In this document: one piece after another, positions 31,841 to 40,651 of the stretch
Layout: each line of letters begins with the position of its first letter
How positions within the stretch are numbered: position 1 is the stretch's first letter
NCBI RefSeq assembly: GCF_900108115.1
Contig: NZ_FTPU01000009.1
Location: 1-64,000 of the forward strand
Direction of reading: 5' to 3'
Length of the DNA stretch: 64,000 bases
DNA from: Epilithonimonas bovis DSM 19482
GTDB lineage: Bacteria > Bacteroidota > Bacteroidia > Flavobacteriales > Weeksellaceae
Translations under genes and position numbers: made by a program
Notes under the pieces: generated by a model
Seen by the model: the letters and a program-made list of their open reading frames with translations, nothing else
The model's database searches: none
Told to the model about the DNA's origin: nothing

Positions 31841-32404
31841 TTATAATCCTACCAACAACCTAAAGACACTGTCTACTGTCACTGTGAGTTGATCAGACGC
31901 TATTTTTTCACCCTGGACTTCCAGAATCAGGTACTTTTGATCCGTTTTTAATATATCAGCTAACTCGATGGTAGTATCCGGGGTAAAATTTAGAATATCG
32001 GTACTGGTGTTATTACTAGCAGTTGCAACAAGCAGATCGCTTTGTCCTTCTACCCTTAGATAGAGCCTGGCATTGTTGATCACGTCAAGTTTTATTCCGG
32101 CCACAGAAGACTTATACTGGATTTTAAACTGCGTTAATTTTGCAGATTTTAGATTTGCTGCAGACATAGCAGGATACTGTGACTTTATAGCTGCGTTAAT
32201 ATCTGCATTAAAAGGAATTGGCTGAGTTTTGACATAATTTACCGTATCTGTAACAGACAGAGGAATTTGTGTGTCAAAAGTTACAGGTACAGAAAAAGGA
32301 ACAGGAACGGTAATATCATCTACCAGATCATCTGCTTTGCTGCAACTTTGTAAAGCAAAAGCTAAAGTCAAAATAACAGCACAATGTAGGATTATGTTTT
32401 TCAT
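31841..32404 (-). CDS. Hypothetical lipoprotein
   Basis: 187 residues. MKNIILHCAVILTLAFALQSCSK is a lipoprotein signal with lipobox LQSC. The mature protein starts with a Val/Pro-rich strand region (ITVPVPFSVPVTFDTQIPLS) and is predicted beta-rich throughout; no domain is recognised. It lies five bases after the nucleoside-transporter gene and is probably cotranscribed with it, ending at a bidirectional terminator. It should be anchored to the outer or inner membrane facing the periplasm. No function is assigned. Confidence 0.7.
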   Translation of the reverse strand: MKNIILHCAVILTLAFALQSCSKADDLVDDITVPVPFSVPVTFDTQIPLSVTDTVNYVKTQPIPFNADINAAIKSQYPAMSAANLKSAKLTQFKIQYKSSVAGIKLDVINNARLYLRVEGQSDLLVATASNNTSTDILNFTPDTTIELADILKTDQKYLILEVQGEKIASDQLTVTVDSVFRLLVGL

Positions 32405-32409
32405 ACTAT

Positions 32410-33690
32410 CTAATGTGTAACATTTTGGACATCAGTTTCCGAATGTTTATACTTAAAAATCAATGCAAATAAGATCGTAACCACTAATGCATACCCTGCA
32501 AATATATACCATGATGTTCTCCATCCTTCCAGTTGTAAAACAGGGTCGGTTTGAGAGTAAACAAAATGATTGACCACCTCTCCTGCTCCCAACATCCCAA
32601 TAGTTGCCCCAAATCCGTTAGTCATCATCATAAAAACACCCTGTGCACTGGATCGGATATCTTTGGAAGTTTCTTTATCAACAAATAACGATCCTGAAAC
32701 ATTGAAAAAATCAAAGGCTATACCATAAACGATCATTGAGAGCACAAACATCCAAACGCCTGAACCGGGATTACCAAGGCCAAAAAGGCCGAATCTGAGA
32801 ACCCAGCCGAACATAGCCATGAGCATCACTTTTTTTATTCCAAATTTTTTAAGGAAAAACGGAATTAATAAAATACATAATGTCTCTGAAACCTGAGATA
32901 ATGAAATCAACGCGTTAGCATGATTAGATCCCCACGTATCCTGAAAGCCAGGGACGTTCTTAAAACCGGTAATAAATGGATTCGCATACCCATTAGTAAT
33001 CTGTAACGATACACCTAACAGCATCGAAAAAATAAAAAATGTTGCCATCCTTCTGTCTTTAAAAAGGCTAAACGCTTTTAAGCCAAATGCATCAGCAATA
33101 TTTTTCTTTTCGCTGCCTTTGCTAACCGGACAGTTTGGCAGTGTGAACGAGTATAGAAACAGGCATATCCCTAATATCCCGGATACAAAAAACTGTGAAT
33201 AATTTTGCTGGTAGCCTGAGAAATCTACAAATAACATGGCACAGATAAAACCAACAGTCCCCAATGTACGGATGGGTGGGAATGCCTTGATTGTGTCCAT
33301 ATTATTATTAACTAAAACAGAGTATGCTACCGAATTGGATAAAGCAATAGTAGGCATATAAAAGGTAACACTGATTGAATAAAGTAAAAATATAATAGAA
33401 AACTGAACAGAATCACCTGCAACCATCCCATAATATCCTGCTGCAATAATAAAAATGGCCGAGATGGCGTGGCTTATTCCCAATAACTTTTGCGCAGGAA
33501 TCCACCGATCTGCGATAACGCCCAAAATAGCCGGCATAAAAATAGAAACGATCCCCTGCATCGCATAGAAAAGTCCAATTTTAGATCCCATTCCCACATC
33601 TCCAAGATAATTTCCCATAGATGTTAAATAAGCTCCCCAAATTGCAAACTGTAGGAAACTGAGTATCGATAATCTTGATTTTAGATTCAT
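32410..33690 (-). CDS. NupG-type nucleoside permease (MFS)
   Basis: 426 residues with 12 predicted membrane segments. LSFLQFAIWGAYLTSMGNYL (about 10-29) is the nucleoside:H+ symporter N-terminus, GVIADRWIPAQKLLGISHAI (about 57) the MFS cytoplasmic loop, and AFPPIRTLGTVGFICAMLFVDF (about 136) the conserved second-half entry of NupG/XapB. It imports nucleosides across the inner membrane with protons. It begins 28 bases after the bifunctional nuclease gene on the same strand and is followed five bases later by a lipoprotein gene. A role in nucleoside salvage is inferred; substrate range is not visible from sequence. Confidence 0.88.
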   Translation of the reverse strand: MNLKSRLSILSFLQFAIWGAYLTSMGNYLGDVGMGSKIGLFYAMQGIVSIFMPAILGVIADRWIPAQKLLGISHAISAIFIIAAGYYGMVAGDSVQFSIIFLLYSISVTFYMPTIALSNSVAYSVLVNNNMDTIKAFPPIRTLGTVGFICAMLFVDFSGYQQNYSQFFVSGILGICLFLYSFTLPNCPVSKGSEKKNIADAFGLKAFSLFKDRRMATFFIFSMLLGVSLQITNGYANPFITGFKNVPGFQDTWGSNHANALISLSQVSETLCILLIPFFLKKFGIKKVMLMAMFGWVLRFGLFGLGNPGSGVWMFVLSMIVYGIAFDFFNVSGSLFVDKETSKDIRSSAQGVFMMMTNGFGATIGMLGAGEVVNHFVYSQTDPVLQLEGWRTSWYIFAGYALVVTILFALIFKYKHSETDVQNVTH

Positions 33691-33718
33691 ATGTCAAAAA
33701 TGAAATTGTACAGTATTT

Positions 33719-34321
33719 TTATTCTATTTTTTTGTTTCTGCGTTTGATTTCTTCCTGGATCCTGAGCGCGGTATCAAAATCTTCATCACGCACAGCATCG
33801 TTCAGCATCTGATTAAGTTCCTCCACTGTTGCACCAGAAAGATCATTGTAGTCAGACACTTCGGGCTCATCAGTATCTACCTGTATTTTTGGGGATTCCT
33901 CCAGCTCCAACAGAATACCTGCTTCATTAAGTACTTCCGAAGTAGTGAAAATTGGCGCATCAAAACGAACTGCCATAGCGACAGCGTCTGATGTCCTGGC
34001 ATCTAAAATAAGTTCGTCTTCGTTAACCGGATTTTTAAAATTGATGTTAGAGAAAAAAACGCCGTCCTTAATCTGATAAATGATAACAGACTCCAGCTTG
34101 TAGCCGGTATTTTTAACAAACTGTGCAAATAGGTCGTGCGTCAACGGGCGTGGCGGATGGATGTCTTTTTCTAATCCTAAAGAAATGGATTGGGCTTCAA
34201 AATTTCCTATAACAACCGGCAGTTTTACCGATGTCTCCTCATGTTCTAATAACAGCGCATAGGCCCCGGACTGGGTTTGGCTGTATGAGATTCCTCTAAT
34301 GATTAATCTTTTATAATCCAT
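33719..34321 (-). CDS. Bifunctional nuclease (DUF151/BFN) with UVR motif
   Basis: 200 residues. The DUF151 domain occupies about 1-130: LIIRGISYSQTQSGAYALLLEH, LPVVIGNFEAQSISLGLE and LDARTSDAVAMAVRFDAPIF are its three conserved blocks, acidic residues in the last forming the probable metal site. A C-terminal UVR motif (LNQMLNDAVRDEDFDTALRIQEEIKRR, about 169-195) of the UvrB/UvrC type mediates protein pairing. Family members have been reported to cleave both RNA and DNA. First of three closely spaced minus-strand genes. A TATATTTG box ends four bases before the ATG, predicting leaderless mRNA. Confidence 0.88.
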   Translation of the reverse strand: MDYKRLIIRGISYSQTQSGAYALLLEHEETSVKLPVVIGNFEAQSISLGLEKDIHPPRPLTHDLFAQFVKNTGYKLESVIIYQIKDGVFFSNINFKNPVNEDELILDARTSDAVAMAVRFDAPIFTTSEVLNEAGILLELEESPKIQVDTDEPEVSDYNDLSGATVEELNQMLNDAVRDEDFDTALRIQEEIKRRNKKIE

Positions 34322-34325
34322 TTAG

Positions 34326-34333
34326 CAAATATA
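34326..34333 (-). promoter_or_regulatory. -7 box four bases from the BFN start codon
   Basis: TATATTTG on the minus strand, then CTAA and ATG; one of four promoters in the window with this exact spacing. Confidence 0.6.
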
Positions 34334-34466
34334 AAATATTTTGTCAATTTTAATTGAGAAATTGTTGATTTTTACGTGGTTTCTATTGTATTGATATAGA
34401 ATGTAAGATACAAAAAGTAGTATGTATCAAATGATGAGCGATAACTTAATCTAATGCTTTGTTTTG

Positions 34467-34566
34467 GAACGCAGAATTGCAGCAGCCCGACTTGAACGGA
34501 GCTCTTTTTCTTTTTTGAATAAAAAAGAAAAAAGCGGGAGTGGAAGGCGGATACAGCTGCCCAAAT
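34467..34566. repeat. Structured intergenic element B1
   Basis: GCAGCCCGACTTGAACGGA (34482-34500) and the 29-base block 34537-34565 beginning GGAGTGGAAGGCGGAT flank a CTTTTTCTTTTTT / AAAAAAGAAAAA(A)G hairpin. Both flanks recur in B2 (47413-47500) around another hairpin. Confidence 0.7.
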
Positions 34567-34570
34567 AAAA

Positions 34571-34600
34571 CAAAAAACCTGAGCCGCTGACTCAGGTTTT
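34571..34600 (-). terminator. Terminator of the etf operon
   Basis: AAAACCTGAG / CTCAGGTTTT with a 7-base loop; on the minus strand followed by a T run, just after etfA. Confidence 0.85.
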
Positions 34601-34619
34601 GATTGTGTTATAAGGAATT

Positions 34620-35570
34620 TTACGCTCCTTTCAAAGCTTTGATTTTCTCCGTCAAAGCAGGAATGATCTGGAAAGCATCACCCACAACGCCATAATCCGC
34701 AGATTTGAAGAATGGTGCTTCGGGATCATTGTTAATGACAACAATCGTTTTAGAACTGTTAACACCTGCCAAATGCTGGATTGCCCCGGAAATCCCTACT
34801 GCGATGTACAAGTTTGGAGAAATAGCCTTACCGGTTTGGCCAACGTGCTCTGTATGAGGCCTCCAACCAATGTCGGAAACAGGCTTGGAACAAGCCGTTG
34901 CTGCGCCCAAAACATTAGCAAGGTCTTCGATCATTCCCCAATTTTCAGGACCTTTAAGACCTCTTCCTGCAGAGACTACAATCTCAGCTTCTTTAAGATC
35001 AAGTTTTCCTGAAGATTGCTCGTGGCTGATAACCTTAGTATCGTCATTAGCAACGCTCAGGTCTTTCACTTCTTCTGATCCCTGCACAGGATTTTCTTTT
35101 ACACCAAAAGCGTTTTGAGAAACGGTTACAATCACACCTGCGGCGTCCGCCTTGGCATGCATAAAACCCTTGCCAGAAAAAGCTCTTCTTTTTACCTGAA
35201 AAGGTGATGTACTCTCCGGCAAATCGATCGCATTGGTGATTAAAGAAAAATTCTTCTGGATTGCTAACATCGGCGCTACCGAAGAGGCATCTGTGGTATG
35301 AGGAAAGACAATAATATTACCGTCTACAACCTGGTTCACGGCTTCTGCATAAGCTTTTGCACTGAAGTTTTTTAGCCCTGCATCTTTTACATTGATAACT
35401 TTATCAGCACCATATTTATAAAGAAGGTCTGACGAATCTGTAGGATTGATAGATATTGCTGTAACAGAGTCTCCGGTTTTTGCGGCGATAGCTTTTGCAT
35501 AAGATACGGCTTCAAATGCTGCTTTTTTGTAAACTCCGTTTATATTTTCTGCGTATACGAATACTGCCAT
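34620..35570 (-). CDS. etfA: Electron transfer flavoprotein alpha subunit
   Basis: 316 residues. The N-terminal domain ([21 protein letters not shown]) is of the adenine nucleotide hydrolase type; the C-terminal FAD-binding domain begins near 195 with [23 protein letters not shown] and continues [46 protein letters not shown] (about 224-270), the ETF alpha signature. With EtfB it carries electrons from acyl-CoA dehydrogenases toward the quinone pool. Order is etfB then etfA on the minus strand; the 77-base gap is filled by a heptamer array. A terminator follows. Confidence 0.97.
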   Translation of the reverse strand: MAVFVYAENINGVYKKAAFEAVSYAKAIAAKTGDSVTAISINPTDSSDLLYKYGADKVINVKDAGLKNFSAKAYAEAVNQVVDGNIIVFPHTTDASSVAPMLAIQKNFSLITNAIDLPESTSPFQVKRRAFSGKGFMHAKADAAGVIVTVSQNAFGVKENPVQGSEEVKDLSVANDDTKVISHEQSSGKLDLKEAEIVVSAGRGLKGPENWGMIEDLANVLGAATACSKPVSDIGWRPHTEHVGQTGKAISPNLYIAVGISGAIQHLAGVNSSKTIVVINNDPEAPFFKSADYGVVGDAFQIIPALTEKIKALKGA

Positions 35571-35578
35571 AATTTTAA

Positions 35579-35649
35579 GTTTAAGATTTTTAAGTTCAAA
35601 AATTCAAGTTGATAAACATTGAACTTCAAACATTTAATTTTGAATGATT
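35579..35649. repeat. Heptamer array H9 between etfB and etfA
   Basis: About ten units with only one 8-base slip: GTTTAAG, then GTTCAAA, AATTCAA, GTTGATA, AACATTG, AACTTCA, AACATTT, AATTTTG. It fills most of the operon gap. Confidence 0.65.
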
Positions 35650-36394
35650 AAATAACTTTTGCTTCTTCATGAAGTAATCTTACCAACTCGTCGAGATTGT
35701 CTGCGGAAACCAATTTTACGGCTGCTCTTGGTGCAACACTGTCAAAAGAAACAGCTTCTACCTTAACTTCGGAATTGGAAGGTTCCACAACCTGAAGCGG
35801 TTTTGTTCTGGCAGACATAATACCTCTCATATTGGGGATAATCAAATCTTTCTCATCAACAAGGCCTTTTTGGCCTGCTACCACAGCCGGCAATTTTACA
35901 GAGATCGTTTCTTTACCACCTTCTATCTCTCTAATAGCAGTTGCTTCTGAACCATTCACGTCCAAGCCTACAGCCGCATTAACGAAAGGATAATTAAGGA
36001 GTTGTGCTACCATCCCCGGAACAGCGCCACCATTATAATCGATGGATTCTTTACCTGTAAGTACAAGGTCATAACCACCTTCCTGTGCAATTTTTGCAAT
36101 CTCTTTGGCTACAGAAAAACTGTCTTTGGCCTCTGTATTCACGCGGATGGCATCATTAGCTCCAATTGCCAGTGCTTTTCTGATAACCGCCTCTGTCCCG
36201 GCATCGCCAACGTTTACAACCGTTACTGTTGCACCTTGAGATTCCTGTAATTTGATCGCTTTGGTAAGCGCAAACTCATCTAAAGGATTGATAACCCATT
36301 GGATTCCGTTTTTGTCAAAAGCAGATTTGTCTGCTGTAAAATTAATCTTGCTTGTAGTGTCTGGTACACTGCTGATACAAACTAATATTTTCAT
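35648..36394 (-). CDS. etfB: Electron transfer flavoprotein beta subunit
   Basis: 248 residues, normal length. MKILVCISSVPDTTSKINF is the EtfB N-terminus; GIQWVINPLDEFALTKAIKLQE (about 30-51) and VLTGKESIDYNGGAVPGMVAQLL (about 111-133) are the signature blocks forming the AMP-binding site and the interface with EtfA; LPAVVAGQKGLVDEKDLIIPNMRGIM (about 168) follows. Soluble cytoplasmic heterodimer partner of EtfA, which is encoded 77 bases downstream. No clear -7 box was identified in the 290-base gap upstream. Confidence 0.97.
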   Translation of the reverse strand: MKILVCISSVPDTTSKINFTADKSAFDKNGIQWVINPLDEFALTKAIKLQESQGATVTVVNVGDAGTEAVIRKALAIGANDAIRVNTEAKDSFSVAKEIAKIAQEGGYDLVLTGKESIDYNGGAVPGMVAQLLNYPFVNAAVGLDVNGSEATAIREIEGGKETISVKLPAVVAGQKGLVDEKDLIIPNMRGIMSARTKPLQVVEPSNSEVKVEAVSFDSVAPRAAVKLVSADNLDELVRLLHEEAKVI

Positions 36395-36687
36395 CTGTTA
36401 ATTAATATTTTTAATTGATCATCCACCAGATTCATTTTAAAATAATGATTGTTCATATTTCAAAATTGCAGCTAATGGTGATTTCTGTGTTACTAACTTT
36501 GGCTAATTTATATAAAAAATACTATGCATGCATAATTTTTTGTTATTTACTAAATAACATTCGTAAACACTTTATCAATCGGATATTTAGAATATTTATA
36601 AATAATTTTCAAAAAATAGTTGCCACAAAATCGTGTTAAAAGCTTAATATTTTTTGGTGCTTGCAGCTTGAATAATTATCCGTTGAT

Positions 36688-37389
36688 CTATTTTTTGACC
36701 TGACTTGCCCGCAACTCAATTTTGCTTGGCAGTACGCGGGGATTCATTTTTAGCATATCGAGAATCAGATTTCCAACATCTTCCGGCTGAATTTTCCAAT
36801 CGTCTTTTTCTGAAGGTACATTTCCATTAAAATAGGTGGCCACAGAACCAGGCATAATGGTGGAAACTTTGATATGATATTGTCTGAGATCTATCATTGC
36901 AGCCTGCGTAAATCCAACAACACCAAACTTGGACGCATTGTAACCGGCACCATTTTCGAAGAAATTAGTGCCCGCAAGGCTGGCAATGGTAATGTAATAG
37001 CCCTGCGATTTTTTAAGTTCTTCAACAGCAGCCTTTAAGGTATAAAAACAACCTGTGAGATTGGTTTCCTGCATGGCATTCCAATCTTCTATACTCAGTT
37101 TATCCACCGGCTTGAAGATTCCCAGTCCGGCATTGGCTATCACCACATCCAGGCGGCCAAAATGATGAACAATCTTCTTAACTGCAGATTCTTCATCCTG
37201 ATAGTTCCTGACATCAGAACTTATTCCTAAAACCTGATCAGACTTTTTTTTCAGTTCTGAGACTGCTTGATCAACGTCTTCCTGTTTTCTTCCGCTGATG
37301 GCCACTTTGTAACCGTCACGAAGCAATACTTCTGCAATTCCGAAACCTATTCCCTTGGTTCCGCCTGTGATATAAACAACTTTTGACAT
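36688..37389 (-). CDS. Short-chain dehydrogenase/reductase
   Basis: 233 residues from the ATG at 37389 (MSKVVYITGGTKGIGFGIAE). The frame is open to 37488, but that would cross the terminator of the dipeptidase gene. SDR motifs: TGGTKGIG (about 8-15, cofactor), NAG in VVIANAGLGIF (about 83-93), catalytic Ser near 135 in TIASLAGTNFFENGAGYNASKFGVVGF with the YxxxK pair inside it. Classical SDR, probably NADP(H)-dependent; substrate unknown. The nearest relatives by motif are 3-ketoacyl-(acyl-carrier-protein)-reductase-like and sepiapterin-reductase-like enzymes. Single gene. Confidence 0.88.
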   Translation of the reverse strand: MSKVVYITGGTKGIGFGIAEVLLRDGYKVAISGRKQEDVDQAVSELKKKSDQVLGISSDVRNYQDEESAVKKIVHHFGRLDVVIANAGLGIFKPVDKLSIEDWNAMQETNLTGCFYTLKAAVEELKKSQGYYITIASLAGTNFFENGAGYNASKFGVVGFTQAAMIDLRQYHIKVSTIMPGSVATYFNGNVPSEKDDWKIQPEDVGNLILDMLKMNPRVLPSKIELRASQVKK

Positions 37390-37408
37390 AATAATTTTTG
37401 ATTTTAAA

Positions 37409-37447
37409 TTAAAAAACCCTTTCGGAGTACAACACTCAGAAAGGGCT
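37409..37447 (-). terminator. Terminator of the dipeptidase gene
   Basis: AGCCCTTTCTGAGT pairs with ACTCCGAAAGGGTT on the minus strand, followed by T. It separates the dipeptidase from the SDR gene. Confidence 0.8.
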
Positions 37448-37462
37448 AAATTAGATTTTTTA

Positions 37463-38848
37463 TTAATTTCCCTGAGCGTAAAACTCAAAAAAGTAAGGGA
37501 TACTTTCTATTCCTTTATAATAATTATACAATCCGTAATGCTCATTGGGCGAATGGATGGCATCGGTATCCAAACCAAATCCCATCAATACAGATTTAGC
37601 GCCAAGAACTTTCTCAAATAAAGATGTGATTGGGATGCTTCCGCCACTTCTGTAAGGCAGAACTTCTTTACCAAATGCTTTTTCCATAGCCTTTTTAGCA
37701 GCCAAAAATTCTTTGGTATTACTTTCTAAAACGTAAGGCATTCCTCCGTGATGCGGCGTTACTTTTACTTTGACGCTCTTCGGAGCAATCTTTTCAAAAC
37801 ATTTTGTGAACTTTTCTGTAATCTCTTCCGGCGTCTGATTAGGAACTAACCTCATCGATATCTTGGCAAAAGCTTTGGAAGGAATGACTGTTTTTGCACC
37901 CTCGCCTGTATAGCCGCCCCAGATACCATTAGCATCCAAAGTTGGACGGATAGATGCTCTCTCAAGCGTAGTGTAACCTTCTTCTCCCTGAATATCATTG
38001 AGCCCGATTGATTTTTTATAAGCCTCGGGGTCATCTTTCAGCTTATTCATCTCTTTTCTGTCTTCATCGGAAACCACCACAACATTATCATAAAATCCAT
38101 CAATGGTAATATGGCCTTTCTCATCAATTAGTTCACCAATCATTTTTGACAAGACATTAATAGGATTAGGCACTGCACCACCATATAGCCCGGAATGAAG
38201 ATCTCTGTTGGGCCCTTCTACCTCAACTTCTACATAACTCAAACCACGGAGACCAGTAGTAACTGTTGGCTGCTCATTAGAATAAATATGTGTATCCGAA
38301 ATCAGAATTACATCACAACTCAATTTTTCCTTGTTCTCTTCAAGAAAATCTGCCAAACTTGCAGAACCAACTTCTTCCTCACCTTCTATGATAAATTTTA
38401 CATTACAAGGCAGAGAATTGGTTTTCATCATGGCTTCAAAAGCTTTAACATGCATAAAAAACTGGCCTTTGTCATCTGCGGAACCTCTTGCGAAAATAGC
38501 CCCATCAGGATGAAGGTCTGTTTTCTTCACCACAGGTTCAAAGGGATCGCTGGTCCAAAGCTCCAAAGGATCGGCCGGCTGCACGTCATAATGACCATAT
38601 ACCAAAACGGTTGGTAAATTTTCCCCAATCAATTTTTCTCCAAAAACGATGGGGTTACCTTTGGTCTCGCATATTTCCACGTTATCTGCACCGGCAGCTT
38701 TTAGATGTTTGGCAACTGCATCGGCGCAGTCAAGCACCTCCTGCTTGTAAGCCGGATCTGCACTGATGGATGCAATTCTTAGAATATCAAATAATTCATC
38801 AAGAAAACGCTGTTTGTTCTCCTGAATGTAACTTTGTGTAGTGCTCAT
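37463..38848 (-). CDS. M20-family metallo-dipeptidase
   Basis: 461 residues. Metal ligands of the M20 dizinc centre are evident: TVLVYGHYDVQPADPLELW (about 80-98, His and Asp), FARGSADDKGQFFMH (about 117-131, bridging Asp), IIEGEEEVGSASL (about 149-161, catalytic Glu pair) and SDTHIY (about 182). The lid domain contains NRDLHSGLYGGAVPNP (about 216-231), and AIHSPNEHYGLYN (about 437) supplies the last His. This is the ArgE/DapE/CNDP-type dipeptidase layout; it probably degrades dipeptides in the cytoplasm, as no signal peptide is seen. Single gene with its own terminator; the upstream gap has a heptamer array. Confidence 0.92.
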   Translation of the reverse strand: MSTTQSYIQENKQRFLDELFDILRIASISADPAYKQEVLDCADAVAKHLKAAGADNVEICETKGNPIVFGEKLIGENLPTVLVYGHYDVQPADPLELWTSDPFEPVVKKTDLHPDGAIFARGSADDKGQFFMHVKAFEAMMKTNSLPCNVKFIIEGEEEVGSASLADFLEENKEKLSCDVILISDTHIYSNEQPTVTTGLRGLSYVEVEVEGPNRDLHSGLYGGAVPNPINVLSKMIGELIDEKGHITIDGFYDNVVVVSDEDRKEMNKLKDDPEAYKKSIGLNDIQGEEGYTTLERASIRPTLDANGIWGGYTGEGAKTVIPSKAFAKISMRLVPNQTPEEITEKFTKCFEKIAPKSVKVKVTPHHGGMPYVLESNTKEFLAAKKAMEKAFGKEVLPYRSGGSIPITSLFEKVLGAKSVLMGFGLDTDAIHSPNEHYGLYNYYKGIESIPYFFEFYAQGN

Positions 38849-38851
38849 ATT

Positions 38852-38878
38852 ATAATTGATAATGATAATTGATTTAAA
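38852..38878. repeat. Heptamer array H10 upstream of the dipeptidase
   Basis: ATAATTG, a 6-base unit, ATAATTG and ATTTAAA immediately upstream of the dipeptidase start codon. Confidence 0.5.
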
Positions 38879-38916
38879 CTTTTCACCGATTACATCCTAA
38901 AAAAAGGATTGTGGTA

Positions 38917-38953
38917 AAAATAAAAAATGTCCTGCAAATGCAAGACATCTTTT
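38917..38953 (-). terminator. Terminator of the small lipoprotein gene
   Basis: GATGTCTTGC pairs with GCAGGACATT (one mismatch) around ATTT on the minus strand, then a T run. Confidence 0.7.
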
Positions 38954-38980
38954 ATTATAATATTATTATAAAATTCTCTA

Positions 38981-39238
38981 TTAGTGCTCCGTTTTTGGTA
39001 CTTCTGCAGCCGCGGAAGGTTTCACTTCATTAGTGACTGTTTTCGCAGAATCTGACACCACAGGCTGTACTGCCTTAGCAGAATCCGCAGTCGGTTTGTA
39101 TGTCCCATGAGGTGCACCTGGATCATTATATGCCACAACATCTTCTGTCTGCTTCAAGACTCTTTTATTACCTCCCTGAGGAAGGTTGCAAGAAACCAAC
39201 AAAACAACTGAAGCCAATAATATAACGGTCTTTTTCAT
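38981..39238 (-). CDS. Small hypothetical lipoprotein
   Basis: 85 residues. MKKTVILLASVVLLVSCN is a lipoprotein signal with lipobox LVSC. The mature part (about 68 residues) is low in hydrophobic residues and rich in Ala, Lys, Val, Pro and Thr, with NDPGAPHGTYKP the only structured-looking stretch; it is likely disordered. No family recognised. It lies between the secreted paralog cluster and the dipeptidase and has its own terminator. Confidence 0.7.
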   Translation of the reverse strand: MKKTVILLASVVLLVSCNLPQGGNKRVLKQTEDVVAYNDPGAPHGTYKPTADSAKAVQPVVSDSAKTVTNEVKPSAAAEVPKTEH

Positions 39239-39326
39239 TTTAATTTTTTTGATGTGTCAAAAGTAATAAACTTTGCATTTTCTGCAAAATTATTTTTGAC
39301 AAATATCTTTTTAAAGACGCATGGAA

Positions 39327-39971
39327 TTAGAATTTTTCGCAAATCATCGTATAATAAAACTGTGTACTGTTGCTGTTTCTTGCTAAAAAGGTAACTCTGT
39401 ACAGATTATTATCCCCGGGATAAGTGATATATAGCTCATCCAGCGTATTATTAGCATAAGTACTGTCCAGCGTTTGCCAGCCATTAGTATCTACTGTGCT
39501 GCCACTGCCGATGGTAACCGACTGCCCCGATGCCATGGTATTAGGCGAAGAAAAACTACTGTTGGACGAGTTAACTTTGTGTAATATGGTATAATAGACT
39601 GTTGTAGAATTACCAGATATTAACTTTATCTGAGGATGGGTGCCGGTATCATACCTAAAGCTGAACCTTCCGCAATCCATAGAATTATTAATATCGGGAG
39701 AATTGGATACATAGGTTAACTTTTTATTTTCCAATATCAATTCCTGAACCTTATATTTCAGATCATTTTTATCCCATTTGTCAAGATTACCATTGCTGTC
39801 TGCCACAATTACATTGCCGTAGCTGTTGTCAGCCGTCTTGTCTGTAAGCGTGCGAACACGCAGGTCCCCATTATGATCCAGCATTCTGGTAGGTGATGCT
39901 GTATTAATACCCACCTGAGCACTGCAAAACCACGATATGAAAACCGATATAAATAAAATATTTTTCATCAT
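39327..39971 (-). CDS. Secreted protein of a three-gene paralog cluster (copy 3)
   Basis: 214 residues. A signal peptide (MKNILFISVFISWFCSAQ) is followed by VGINTASPTRMLDHNGDLRVR, the start of the flavobacterial 'VGIGT...P..KLDVNG' domain also seen in surface and tail-fibre-like proteins. The rest is Asn/Ser/Thr-rich and beta-predicted, including CGRFSFRYDTGTHPQIKL (about 100) and ending in YYTMICEKF. The two genes upstream have the same layout and end in the same VCEKF/VICERF pattern, so all three arose by duplication. It starts exactly where the upstream paralog ends. Probably exported to the cell surface; no T9SS C-terminal domain is recognised. Confidence 0.75.
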   Translation of the reverse strand: MMKNILFISVFISWFCSAQVGINTASPTRMLDHNGDLRVRTLTDKTADNSYGNVIVADSNGNLDKWDKNDLKYKVQELILENKKLTYVSNSPDINNSMDCGRFSFRYDTGTHPQIKLISGNSTTVYYTILHKVNSSNSSFSSPNTMASGQSVTIGSGSTVDTNGWQTLDSTYANNTLDELYITYPGDNNLYRVTFLARNSNSTQFYYTMICEKF

Positions 39972-40648
39972 TATAAACTTTGCATGTAAAACCTTTCACA
40001 AATTACGCCGTAAGCAAAGGTGCTGGTGTTATTATTATTAGTTCTGGATACCGTAACCTTGTAGAGATTATTCTGTTTTGGAGGGATAATCGTATAAACT
40101 CTTACTGTATTACCTTCAGAGGTAACAGCAGTAGATATTGCAACATCATCCAAAACCTGGTAAGTAGAATAATTACTCGTAGTAAAGGTGACAAACCTGT
40201 TCTTATAATTATAGGAAGACCCTGACCATCGCTTTATACCATAACCCAGGTCAAAGGTTGTAATATTATTGTTGGTAAGGAAAATTGTTGTGGAATTAAG
40301 CTTAAACTCTGGTGTCCCGTTATTGTTTAACCGGAAAGTCATATCTCCACAATTACATTCATTGGCTGTAACAGGTGTGGTGGCCAGATAGATGGAGCGT
40401 TTTACTTCTACATTATTGGTTTCATCCTGTGGGATAGAGGAAACTGTCACATAATCTACATTACCTGTATTCTTATCGGCCGCAATAATTCTGTTATAAT
40501 TGGTATTACCTGTGACAACATTGGCAGATCTAATTCTCAAATCTCCATTTACATCCAGTTTTCTGGTAGGTGTATCTGTCCCGATGCCAACATTTTGAGC
40601 AGAAAACAATCCTGTGTATAATATACTGATTAATAATAACTTTTTCAT
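39971..40648 (-). CDS. Secreted protein of a three-gene paralog cluster (copy 2)
   Basis: 225 residues. Signal peptide MKKLLLISILYTGLFSAQ, then VGIGTDTPTRKLDVNGDLRI, the canonical form of the repeat-domain start, followed by NYNRIIAADKNTGNVDYVTV, which aligns with the same region in both neighbours. The central CGDMTFRLNNNGTPEFKL (about 108) and the C-terminal FAYGVICERF align with the others. Copy 2 overlaps copy 3 by one base and follows copy 1 by three bases, so the three are one operon. Function unknown; the fold is likely beta-rich and extracellular. Confidence 0.75.
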   Translation of the reverse strand: MKKLLLISILYTGLFSAQNVGIGTDTPTRKLDVNGDLRIRSANVVTGNTNYNRIIAADKNTGNVDYVTVSSIPQDETNNVEVKRSIYLATTPVTANECNCGDMTFRLNNNGTPEFKLNSTTIFLTNNNITTFDLGYGIKRWSGSSYNYKNRFVTFTTSNYSTYQVLDDVAISTAVTSEGNTVRVYTIIPPKQNNLYKVTVSRTNNNNTSTFAYGVICERFYMQSL

Positions 40649-40651
40649 AAT

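Noticed and set aside
36395-36687. Gene in the etfB-SDR gap (74-codon plus-strand frame)
   Set aside because: Sequence is AT-rich with Ile/Phe/Lys-rich random-like translation and no promoter box; treated as noncoding.
37389-37488. Longer N-terminus for the SDR (start at 37488)
   Set aside because: It would run through a strong terminator hairpin (37409-37447) and overlap the dipeptidase gene; the SDR fold starts at 37389.
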